Below, in pieces: positions 48,016-57,996 of a DNA stretch of 64,000 nucleotides. Position 1 is the first letter of the stretch. The number at the start of each line of letters is the position of its first letter. The DNA comes from Paulownia fortunei (lineage: Eukaryota; Streptophyta; Magnoliopsida; Lamiales; Paulowniaceae), in NCBI GenBank assembly GCA_019321725.1, contig CM033110.1:9789278-9853277 (forward strand), written 5' to 3'. The notes beneath the pieces were generated by a model. That model saw only the letters and a program-made list of their open reading frames with translations, was not told where the DNA came from and searched no databases. The position numbers and the translations under genes were made by a program.

Positions 48016-48303
48016 CTTATTGGGCTATTCTATATCCTATCTCAAAAAGCTCTCAACTTGAAACTTATTTAAGACCAAAGTCTTAGAGGCATGTTCCATC
48101 ATCTCCATCGTATGGGCAACCATGCCCCATAGCTAAATTTGGTCTAAGGACTTTATCTAATATGCAAAAATTTAAAGACGCAAGAGATAAGATAAAGAAA
48201 GTGCATTTTTATTAATATGATTCCCAAAAATATTGTCTTTACAAAAAAAAAAAAAGTACAATGCACACAATCTAATTGGAACGTTGGGCATCCTACTTTA
48301 ACA
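48016..48303 (-). repeat. Start of the copia-type LTR split by the Tekay nest
   Basis: The minus-strand LTR starts at 48303 with TGTTAAAGTAGGATGCCC, nearly the same as the solo LTR start TGTTAGAGTAGGATGCCC at 12364. The alignment with 12070-12364 is continuous. The rest of this LTR is at 35346-36470, on the other side of the nested insertion. Confidence 0.85.
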
Positions 48304-49611
48304 TAAGCATGACAGCGTTTCACATGCCAACTACTTTTGATTGAAGGCTTCAATGATTGGGCCCAACCCAATATTACCTACTTACACTTGATATAGAATT
48401 TAAAAATTTTTAGACAAAGAACATTTCTAAGTGAGGGTTCTATTTTTACCAAGATCTCATCATTTAATTTTATGTTGTTTATGTAATGTTGCACTATTCC
48501 TAAGATCACAAGCATAATAAAAGGAAATCATTAAATAAACATATGCATGCATCTACCATACATACATAATAGTATGATCATGGGTCTTTATCCTATGCAA
48601 TCCACTCGAGCAAAATGGATCAATGGTCAATCTAAGGGAGATTTAATCAAAATGAAAATAAATCCTATCTATTACATGAATACATCACCCATACATTCAT
48701 GGGCCTTTGCTTCTTTGCATTTCTCCACCTTGCTCCTTCTTCTTGTCCATAAAAAAAAACCTCACCCTCTTAGTTTTACTCTCATTACATTTGTTATCCT
48801 AACATGAAATATTAAAATTTCTTCTAAGGGAAAATATATAGGAGGGAAATAGAATTTATATTGAAAAACAAAATAAGAAAAATATGAGACTCACAGGCCT
48901 CAATTTAATTAAGAAACCCAAAGCACTAAAAACTATTTACATAAAATAAACGGTCTAGGCTCCATGATTATCCATCCATACATGCCAAATTCAACCACGA
49001 ACTAAATTTAAAGCATGTAAACTTACCATTTTTTGTGCTGATTTTTAATTTGGGATAAATAGGCTTTTGGTTTTTCATAAAAATTCCTTTCTATTAATTT
49101 TATAAATAATAATTAATTTTTAAAAATTGAAGAAACTAAAAATTATATAATAACTACACAAAAATAAAATTTTTAAAAATTGGACAGTGGCACTACTGTG
49201 CTTGAACTTGGTGCTACAGCACCTCGAAAATAATTTCAGACTATTCTGCGGCACCAACTTCCGATGCTGCGGCGTCAAAGCTTCAAAAATCCTTCACACC
49301 GTGGCCCTCTCACTTGGTGCCACAATGTAGAGTGGACTGTCCACTCGCACCGCGCTGCCTGGTGTCGGTGTTGTGTTGCCAGATCATGACTACTACATTA
49401 ACAATGCGATTCTATCCCAATTTTTACTTCTAACGTTAATGTTTCTAGTTCAATTTTCAAATTTTATATTCTAAACTTTTATCCCCAAACATAAAATTGC
49501 ATAAAACTCATTTTATCACACATAAAAACATATGTAATCATAAACTCCAATTCAACAATTAAATCAAATTAGGCATAAAAAATACAAAAAATAAGTTGAA
49601 CGCACAACACA
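48304..49611 (-). repeat. Non-coding interior of a copia-type element
   Basis: 1.3 kb between PBS and 3' LTR on the minus strand with no gag or pol sequence. Contains a GC-rich module (49190-49390) with an inverted repeat GGTGCT..AGCACC (49210-49223). The rest parallels the plus-strand copy at 27872-28972. No clear polypurine tract precedes the LTR start at 48303, so this could be a deletion derivative joined directly to an LTR rather than a properly transposing short element. Confidence 0.7.
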
Positions 49612-49622
49612 AGCTCTGATAC
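49612..49622 (-). other. Primer-binding site, two bases short
   Basis: On the minus strand the LTR end CCAACAACA is followed by GTATCAGAGC, matching the initiator Met PBS except for the missing initial TG. Confidence 0.7.
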
Positions 49623-50488
49623 TGTTGTTGGGTTTCGTATGTCTTGGGATGGGTAACACAGTAGAAAATTAAAATTTTAACAAAACATAAAAACCATGCA
49701 TATCAAATATGCATCTTAGAAATCGACAAGAATTAATCGGTTGCGTTCAACTTATTTTCTTTAACAATATAAAAAATGGGATTGCAATTTATGCCTAAAA
49801 GCAATCCAAATGATGTAATGATTGAAGGAATTCAAATTTCCAACAACCAGATTGAAACTGGTTCACATGGAATCCAATTGTCTTCCCTCCAAGTGTATCC
49901 ACATGTCGAGCAAGTCCACGAACTCTTGATCCTTGCTATTGAATCAAAGTTCTTGTCCCCTAATCTAAAATTTGAGAGTACAATTCATTTCCAAAAATAA
50001 TTTATGTTTAGAGAATTGAATTGATGCTAGCTAGGAACCTTTTTTGTGTAAGAGAAGACAAGAATTGAGAGAAGAAAAAGAGAGAGAGTAGCTGATTTTT
50101 TTGCTTGAGTTTTTCTCTTATAATTTTCGTTTCCTCAAGTGTGTAATTATACATACTTGAGGTCCAGATCTATTCTAATTAGGATACTCCCTCTTTTCCT
50201 CCTTATCCTATTCTTTCCAAATTTAACTATCTCACTTTGTCTTGGTCTCCAAGACTCCTAGTTAAACCATGGGCTTGGACTTCTAATTAATTAAAGGTCC
50301 AATTAATTATCCACATCAATTAATAAAGCTCAAATTAATAAATTGATCCAAACAAGTAATTAATTGGTTCTAAGAGGTACACAATCAAATTACACCTAAT
50401 TAATTTAAAGCCTATTAATTAATTAATCCAATAAATCAACTAATTCACTCCCATAACCCCATAATCAAATTAGGACCAATCAAATCAT
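49623..50488 (-). repeat. 5' LTR of the non-coding copia element, 5'-truncated
   Basis: The minus-strand end is at 49623 (CCCAACAACA). Only the last ~870 bp remain; it starts in the TTAATTAATT-rich zone of U3, at almost the same relative point as the truncated LTR at 27000. Right of 50488 it abuts plus-strand copia RT. The open frame at 49776-50000 is LTR sequence, not a gene. Confidence 0.75.
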
Positions 50489-50489
50489 T

Positions 50490-51532
50490 TGATTTCCACA
50501 AGAACCCAGATGAACCTTGTGTCTACAAGAAGGTTACTATGAGCGCAGTGATATTTATTATGTTGTATGTTAACGACATCCTACTTATTGAGAATGATGT
50601 AGGGAACTTGGTCGTCTAACTAGTTCTCCATAAAGGATTTGGGAGAAGCATCCTTTATTCTATGAATAAAGATCTATAGAGATAGTTCTAGAAGGATGAT
50701 CGGACTATCCTAATCTACGTATATAGATAAAATTCTAAAAAGGTTTAGCATGGAAGAATCCAAATGAAGATTCTTGCCAATAAGTCATAGCATTTCTCTC
50801 TCATGGACTGTGTCTCCTGAGACTCCTGAGGAGAGGGAAAAGATGACCCGCATACCTTATGTATATGCCATTGGAAGCATAATATAGGTATGCTATGTAT
50901 GAGATTTGATGTTGTATATGCTCTGAGTGTCACGAGCAGATATCAGACCAATCCAGGTGAGGAACACTAGAAGGCCATAAAGATGATCCTCAAGTACTTG
51001 AGAAGATTTAAGAATATATTTCTTGTATATGGCTTTGGAAAACTAAAACTAGTAAGCTATATTGATTCTAGTTTTTAGTCCGATATAGATAACTCAAAGT
51101 CCATATCGGGATATGTATTCACCGTAAATGGTAGTGCGATCAGTTGAAAGAATCCCAAGTAGGAGATGACCATGGATTCTACCACTGAGGCTCAATACAT
51201 TGTTACATGCGATGCAACAAAGAAAGTTGTTTGGGTGAGTAACTTGATCCAAGAGTCAGGTATAATTCCATCCGTTATTAATCATGTATTGATATACTGT
51301 GATAACAACCGAGCTATTGCACAAGAAAAATAACTAAGATCTCATCAAAGATCTAGGCACATTATGAGGCGATACCACCTGATTAGAGAGATTATTGGTA
51401 GAGACGACATTGTAGTAGACAGAGTCGCTTTATCTGAAAATGTAACAGATCCACTGACCAAGCCCTTAGCATAGAAGGTATTCAATGGACATCTTGAGAA
51501 GATGGGCCTGAAGTATTGGGCAATTGGCACTA
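50490..51532 (+). pseudogene. Ty1/copia element 4 pol (RT end and RNase H)
   Basis: Starts within RT at 'NPDEPCVYKKV' (about 50502); the catalytic box reads YVND (50566-50577), not YVDD, followed by 'ILLIENDVG'. After frame breaks around 50600-50880 RNase H is visible: 'SVTSRYQTNPGEEH' (about 50925), 'SKSISGYVFTVNGSAIS' (about 51092), 'MDSTTEAQYI' (about 51170), 'LIYCDNNRAIAQE' (about 51290) and the tail 'ENVTDPLTKPLA' (about 51437). Integrase, protease and gag are absent. It ends just before a polypurine tract and the 3' LTR. Confidence 0.87.
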
Positions 51533-51547
51533 GGGCAAGTAGGAGAT
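51533..51547 (+). other. Polypurine tract of copia element 4
   Basis: GGGCAAGTAGGAGAT directly before the LTR start TGTTAGAG, the same motif as GGGCAAGTGAGAGAT next to the LTRs of elements 1 and 3. Confidence 0.85.
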
Positions 51548-53531
51548 TGTTAGAGTATTGCCCGACATGCTAATTAGATTGGGCATCTATTATACTTTTG
51601 TATTTGTAAAAATAGTCTTTTTCAAACCATATTAATAAAATAGGTAAATATCTTTATCTTTAATTGCATATATTAATTAGATAAAGTCCCTAAATCAAAC
51701 ATAACTATAGGGCATGGTAATGCATTTGATGGTGATCATAGAATATGCTTTTATGGTTTTGGTCTTAAATTAGTTTTGAGTCGAGGGTTTTTTCAGATAG
51801 GATATCGAATATCCCAATAAACTCACGCACACGATGCATGCTTACATTAAAGGATATCGCGCTCCATGGACATTGGCGTAGTGATACTAGTGCATGTATG
51901 TAGTTACTTGTTAGAGAACAAGTACACTAAACAGACCCACTGAAAATTCTTAATTGGAAATATTATTTGCTGAAATAAAAATTTTCATGTTACGATAATA
52001 CACGATTAGTCCTTGGACTTGAGGCACCATATTAGCCTTGTGCATGTCGTGTTACATTTTGATATATCTTCTGATTGCTTGACAGTCACAAAAGGGGTAC
52101 ATTGGTTGTTGCATTGACATGTATGGAGGTTAATGAGTGACCAATAAAGAATCCGTCATTTGTCTAGCGGAACAAGTAAGTCTTCTATATTTTCTAACGA
52201 TTCGTGTGAGTCATTGAAACTTGAAATGGAATAATAATTATTGAGCAATTAGAGTTTTGACTATTAATCCATGCCTTAGACTCAATTGAGAGATTAGATA
52301 ATGGAAGGACCTAACGTGTATTGTGTTCGTAATTGAAATAGGTTCACTCGCTAATTCACTTAAGACTAGGTATTTTCTATAACTTGTGAGGTTCTTGAAA
52401 TTAAGGAGTTAATTTCAAGCGGAGTAATTAATCGAAATAATTATTATTCATAAATTACAAATGTTGCAAGCCCACTGCTAGCTTAGTTGTGAACCTAAAG
52501 GGTCACATACAATTTGAGATGATACATTTCTAACTTAGAAATTAATCCAAGGAGTTAGATCCAACTAATTAATGAAGATTAATTAATTAGAGCTTAAATT
52601 AATTCAATGAGTTAAATTAATTATTAGATTATTTAATTAGACCTAATAAGATTAGGAAGCCCAATTTGAGTGAAATAATTATTTGATTGGATCGAATTGA
52701 CTGTGTCGACCATAAATTAATTTACTTATTAAACTAATTTACTCAATTAAATAATTAAATTATTTAAGTGCGCCTAATTTGATTAGGTAGGCTAGATGAA
52801 ATTAATTAATTAAATTTGAGTTAAAACAATTAATTGGATTAATTGTAGGATTTATTTTTAATTCCAAATCTAATTTAAAGAGGCCCACGTAGGTTGTTGG
52901 AAGAGGATGGAAACTCAAGAATTTGATATTTTTGGAAATCTCTAAATATATTTAGAAGATATAAGAGAGAGATTTGAAAAATTTTGGGAGATTTGGAATC
53001 AACAATAAACTTTCCAACCAACAAAAGAGAATGACAAAATACCAAGAGTGGGACTCTTGAAATTTTTTACCTCTTATTTATACACAAAGGGGCCAAAAAT
53101 TTGGAGTAATTTTTACTCCATATTTTTGGCCACTAAGAGGAAAAAGAGAGAGAAAATTGTTTCTATCTTCCATGTTTTCTTCAACGAAAAAATTCCATAT
53201 TTTTGTCTAAGTATTAATTCTTTAATCACAAGTTGATAGTAAGAATTAATATTCACTATATTCACTCTAAAACTAGGTTAGTAAAAGAATCCAGATTGCT
53301 AGCGGAGTTTAGATTTCTACTCAACATGTGGACTACTTTAAAGCGGAGATGCTTAAATCCCTATGAACCAGAATTCAAAAAGGGGCTAGCAATCGATTGT
53401 TTTAAATCCTACGACAACTGGAGTACTTAAAGGTATAAATCAAAACTTTAATTTATTTTATACAACCATTAAAAATTGTAAGATCGTTAAAATCGCATCG
53501 GATTTGGGGTACTACTGTAATTGTTATTACA
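51548..53531 (+). repeat. 3' LTR of copia element 4
   Basis: Starts TGTTAGAGTATTGCCCGAC. Collinear with the solo LTR: 'TTGGTCTTAAATTAG', 'TTAGAGAACAAGTACAC', 'GACTTGAGGCACCAT' and a TTAATTAA-rich part at 52560-52860. A TATA-like TTATTTATAC lies near 53075. The end is placed at 'TTATTACA' (53531) by alignment, not by a duplication. Small open frames at 53048-53430 are LTR sequence. Confidence 0.78.
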
Positions 53532-53574
53532 TGTATATTTTAAAAAATTTATTTTTTCGTTACTCATACCTTAG

Positions 53575-55524
53575 GATCATGCAAACCTAATGGAGAATAC
53601 CTCATTCCATAGGCATCAACATAGCGATGCTAGTGTATATATGCGGGTGTTTGTTAGAAAAAAATATACTGAATTGGCCTGCCAGAGATTCTTAGTTGGA
53701 GACGATATCTGTCAAAATACGATCTCTAAGATATGATAGTATACAATTAGTCCTCAAACTTGAGGCACCACAGTGGCCTTGTGTACGCCCTGTACCATCT
53801 TGATATACACAAAGAAAATATGTTGGATGTTGCACTAGCGTGCATGGAGGTCAATGAGTAGCCAACAGAGAATCCATCACTTGTCAAGTACAAGTGAATC
53901 TCCTATATTTTCATAGTTCGTGACTTTAAGACCTTGGCCAAGGCAGGATAAATTTGGATTCATCATGAGTCATTGGAACTTGAAATATAATTATAGTTAT
54001 TAAGTCAATTAGGGTTTCAATTTATAATCCATACTCTAAATTCAATTAAGAGATTAGATGACGAAATGACCTTACATATATGACACTCGTATTCAAAAGA
54101 GGTTCACACGCTATTTCACCTAAGACTAGGAGTCATGATACATTTGTTAGGTGTTTCCATGACTTATGAGGTTTTTAAGATTAAGGAGTTAATTTCAAGC
54201 GGATTAGTTAATGTGATTAATTAATTAGAATAAAATATTATTCATAAGTTGCAATAGTTGCAAGCCCACGGCTAGAAAAGTATTGAACTTAAAGGTCACA
54301 CACTATAGTGGAGGGAAGCATTTATTAAACCTTAAAATGATCCAAATGGTTGAATTCAATTAATTAATATTAATTAATTAATTGTGGCTTTAATTTAATT
54401 CAAGTTTTGAATTAAATATTTAATTAAATAATTAGATTATTTAATTAAACCTAATTTGATTAGGAAGCTCAATGGAGTGAAATAATTAATTGATAGAATC
54501 AATTAATTAATTTAAAAACTAAATTAAATTAATTATTAAATTATTCTAACCAACTAAATAATTAGATTATTTAATTAGACTTGATGGAATTAATTGATTT
54601 GATCAATTAATTGAATTTGAGTTTAGTCAATTAATTGATGGACATTCAATTAGAGAAAAAGTTCCAAACCCATAATTTATGTAGCCTGTTAGTAGAGGTC
54701 CATCAAGCTAATTGGAAGATAATAAAAGATGGAGGACTATTTTGCAAAAAAAGGATAATAATTATCCAAATATGGCAAGTTCTTCGAGGAATTTTAATTG
54801 ATTGAGGATTAATCAAAATTCTCATCATAACTAACTTAGTGGTCGATTTTTTGCACATGCTTATTGTGCAAAAATTAATCAATGGTTATCCATGGAAAGG
54901 CTATAATTTTAAGTAATGTATCTAGACACCTTTTTGGCCACTTCTTGATACAAAATAGTTTTGCAAAATGTCTTAAGAGGTAGATAGGCTTTTTTCGACC
55001 AAGAGAAAAAAAAATTAGGGTGAAGAAATTATTTTCAAAATTCTGTCGAGCTCTCTTCAAAAAACTTTACTTTCCATATTTTGTTCTTTCTAGAATAATC
55101 AAGAATAGTTATTAGTTATTCTTTATAACACGACCTTATTTCCATCAATTGGATTAGGAATTGTTGTTTTGATTAGCACTCCATAAACGATTAAAGAATA
55201 ATAAATTACCATTACTAGCATAATAGTAATTGATGGTTTTTGTCCATTCGTATGGATTTTTTTTAGAGGAGGTACATTTGGACCTCAACGAATCAATTTC
55301 GTGATTCATAGCTGGCAATTGATTGCCACCATCTCTACATCAGTTGGAGTGCTATAAAGGTAAAAATCCAAAACTTTGATTAATTAATTATTACTTTAAA
55401 ACTTATATGAACGTGTAATCGTTAAAATCACTGTGAACTAGGAGGTGTATGCTTAAATGTGTTTAAGCATGCTTAATTAAAATTTTCTTTCCATTGTGTT
55501 CACCATGCGATATAGTGAACACAA
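53575..55524 (+). repeat. Second copia-type LTR, 5'-truncated
   Basis: Repeats the layout of the LTR before it, starting inside U3 ('GGATCATGCAAACC' corresponds to about 51830). It contains 'CTTGAGGCACCACAGTGGCC' (53760-53779), the AT-rich block (54340-54660) and U5, ending near 'GAACACA' (55524). No PBS or polypurine tract adjoins it. It lies about 45 bp beyond the preceding LTR, so it may be a solo LTR or one half of an older insertion. Confidence 0.7.
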
Positions 55525-55525
55525 T

Positions 55526-56390
55526 AGGGGCATCACCACTAGTGGCAGATATTCACTTATTTCCTCCTTAGTGTATGGTGGGATAGAATGAGATGTTGTA
55601 GGAGCCTTATCCTTCTTGAGGGTCGCTTGCTTTGTTTGTTGTCCAAGGAGTGATTCTTTGCTGGTTACTTCTTCTAATACTATCTATATTAAACTTTATT
55701 TTCTCGGGAGGTTGATTTAATCCTTTGCTCCGACGAGAGAAGGGAGGATAATGCTCAGCATGTTGAGCCTCCATGTATTGAGCGATATCTCTTTCACAAC
55801 TCTAGTGCAAGTGTTATCGAACAAGGCTTGGAGCTCTTTCGGGAAGAGTTTGAGCATAGTAGCTCCTGTTGAAGGTCTCTTATATGGGTGTCGCTGAGTT
55901 AGACACTTCTAGGGTAACAAGGCAGAAGTTCTTGAGGCCGCTAGAGCATAGGCTTCTGGGGCCGCTAGGGTGGAGACTTCTAAAGCCACTAGGGTGGATG
56001 CTTCTTGGCATATGTTGGGGTAGAGAATTCTGGGGCCATTAAGGCTGAAGCTCTTAAGGCTGCTAGGGCGGAGACTCTTGAGGTTACTTGAGAGGACACT
56101 TCTGGTGCATTCTCCGAGGGGCGCTAGCTTAGTGGGTGCTTCATGGGGACTCCGAGGGTAGCTCCACTCTTGTTAGTCCTTTGTTCTTAGTGAGAATTCC
56201 TAAAGTGGGGCCTGCTGTTTCGATATCGTAGGAGCCTGTTGGTGTTGAGCCTTGAAGATTGCTAGAGCGGGACCATAGGGGGCCGCTGATTTGCTCTGTC
56301 TCAATAGCCCCCCGTTTCGAGCGGGCATAATGTATATTGGTTTATTTGTCTTGTGATTAAGTTTGCATCCTCAATGTCAAGACATGATTT
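55526..56390 (-). pseudogene. Probable 5' gag region of a Tat-type element
   Basis: Lies on the minus strand directly downstream of a PBS and LTR of Tat type. Conceptual translation in shifting frames gives 'AQYMEAQHAEHYPPFS' and 'SRRSKGLNQPPEKIKF' (about 55700-55790), plausible for a gag N-terminal region, but I recognise no conserved gag core. The stretch 55880-56130 is a degenerate tandem repeat built on GGGGCCGCTAGGGTGGAGAC-like units (plus-strand sense), which in one plus-strand frame reads as Ala/Glu/Arg-rich. Stops are frequent. The element is cut at about 55526 by the copia-type LTR. Confidence 0.4.
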
Positions 56391-56410
56391 TCCATAGATG
56401 GCGCCAAATA
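56391..56410 (-). other. Primer-binding site of Tat type
   Basis: The minus strand reads TATTTGGCGCCATCTATGGA, close to the TTTGGCGCCGTCTGTGGGA form common in Tat-lineage elements. It adjoins the LTR end at 56411. Confidence 0.7.
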
Positions 56411-56850
56411 TGATGCATTGTGTGTTACCTGAGGTTGAGATGCAAATAGCTTATATGGAATTAATTCCTCATACTAGCTGTTAGATAGCAGGGTTCCTAC
56501 TTGCAATACGAACAAACCATCAAAGGTCCCCAGGAGTGTCCTAGTGAAACACCTCCAATGTTTAAGTCAGTACTGATTATGATAGAAAACAATAACTAAA
56601 CAAATTAGAATGAATAAACAAATTACATATATTGTAAATGAGAAAGATGATAGTATTTTATATCTGTTTAAGTGAGACATGGGCCTCACAAGCCTTTGAT
56701 ATGATTTGGGCCTAGTAGGTATGTGTGCCTTGTTAGACTAGTATTTGATGTTAAGGGACCGCATGAGCCTTTTACGTGACTTAGATCACTTGGACTCCTC
56801 ATTAGGTTAAAGTCGAATGACGTTTCGGCCTAGTTTAAATTTGCCCCTCA
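56411..56850 (-). repeat. 5' LTR of the Tat-type element
   Basis: 440 bp. On the minus strand it starts TGAGGGGCAAATTTAAAC and ends ...CACAATGCATCA, giving TG...CA termini. It contains the phrase 'CATTGGAGGTGTTTCACTAGG' and 'ACTTAAAC' (near 56540-56570, minus strand), typical of U5 in Tat LTRs. It is the nearest retroelement upstream of the kinase gene, 1.15 kb from its start codon. Confidence 0.7.
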
Positions 56851-56903
56851 GAACTATTTTTTTTTTATAATTGCTGAAAATAATTCAAAATTTAAGCAAC
56901 TTA

Positions 56904-57062
56904 GGGGCTGTTTGGTTTCTTTTTTATTTCTATTTTTTACTATTTAAAACTTCAAAAATATATTTATTTTATTAATTTTCAACAAAAATATAATTTATTT
57001 TTATTTTTATTTTTATCATCAAAATGTGAAATTTGAATATAAAAATAAAATCAAATAGAGCC
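56904..57062. mobile_element. Tourist-like MITE (PIF/Harbinger type)
   Basis: 159 bp bounded by TTA at 56901-56903 and 57063-57065, the target duplication expected of PIF/Harbinger elements. The termini GGGGCTGTTTGGTTT and (inverted) GGCTCTATTTGATTT are imperfect inverted repeats of the Tourist GGGCCTGTTTGG type. The interior is AT-rich and non-coding. It sits 0.93 kb upstream of the kinase start codon. Confidence 0.75.
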
Positions 57063-57065
57063 TTA

Positions 57066-57996
57066 ATATTTGTTAGAGACGAATATGTATATGTATATAT
57101 ATGGACGTAGTTTTTAGAGTTTGATCATTGGAAGGCTTTAATCCCAAGCATTCTCAAGCATTCAAATAAACCCAAGTAATTGAGATTGAAGGAGTGGAAG
57201 TTTTTTTCTGAAGCCATTACAACCTGAAGATAGAAAATATTCTTTCAATGTTCGGTTCGAGCTTATTTGAGATCAAACTGACATATTTAAAGACAAACTT
57301 TTGATATTTGGTTTTATGTAACGCACCAATATAACAAAAAAAATTCGCCAAACATCTAAATCTAAAGTTCAAGTTTTGTAGCTTGTTATCAATTAACTCA
57401 AGACCATTCCAAAATCGATTATTACTTAAAAAATTTACAGAAATAATGAAAATTTAAACTGTCGTTTTGGAAATAATTTAGCTTTAAAATTCAAAATAAA
57501 AAATGCCTGGCATTTAAAGTGTCGCTTTGGAGATATTTCTTTTTTGCTGTTGTAAAGGCACCTTAAAAACATCTTTTCTCAAATTAAAAAACACAAAAAA
57601 AAAAAAGGAAATTAATCGGAGAGGAAAAAAAATAAAAAAAATAAAGAGCACCTGAAATAGAGGAAGAAGCAAGAGCAAAAAGTGGAGAGTTTTGTGTTGA
57701 AAGCCACATCTCACCACACTCAGTCCCCAATTAAAAATAGTAAGTACAATATATAAACTAACAATAACAATAAATATTCTAATTGTAATTCCTCCTCCTC
57801 CTCCATTGCAGCTTTTCCTTCCAATCTCAACACCTCCCCCAACAACCCACAAAGAAAAAAAGAAAAAATAAAATAAAGGAAGAAAAATTAGGCAAAATTA
57901 AGATTTCGGAAGGATCGCCGATCGTGAGTTGTAATAATAAATAACGGATCGCTGTTCGTCAGTTGCAATAAAAATTATCTTCGAATTGCGATCATC
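57066..57996 (+). promoter_or_regulatory. Promoter and 5' UTR region of the kinase gene
   Basis: No coding sequence. A TATA-like run (GTATATGTATATATATGG) is at 57086-57103 but lies far from the start codon. The stretch 57780-57850 is CT-rich ('CCTCCTCCTCCTCC'), as is usual in plant 5' UTRs. 'CTCCATTGCAG' at 57801-57811 could be a splice acceptor, so a 5'-UTR intron is possible. The transcription start cannot be fixed from sequence alone. The minus-strand open frame at 57514-57852 is a shadow of this CT-rich tract. Confidence 0.5.
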
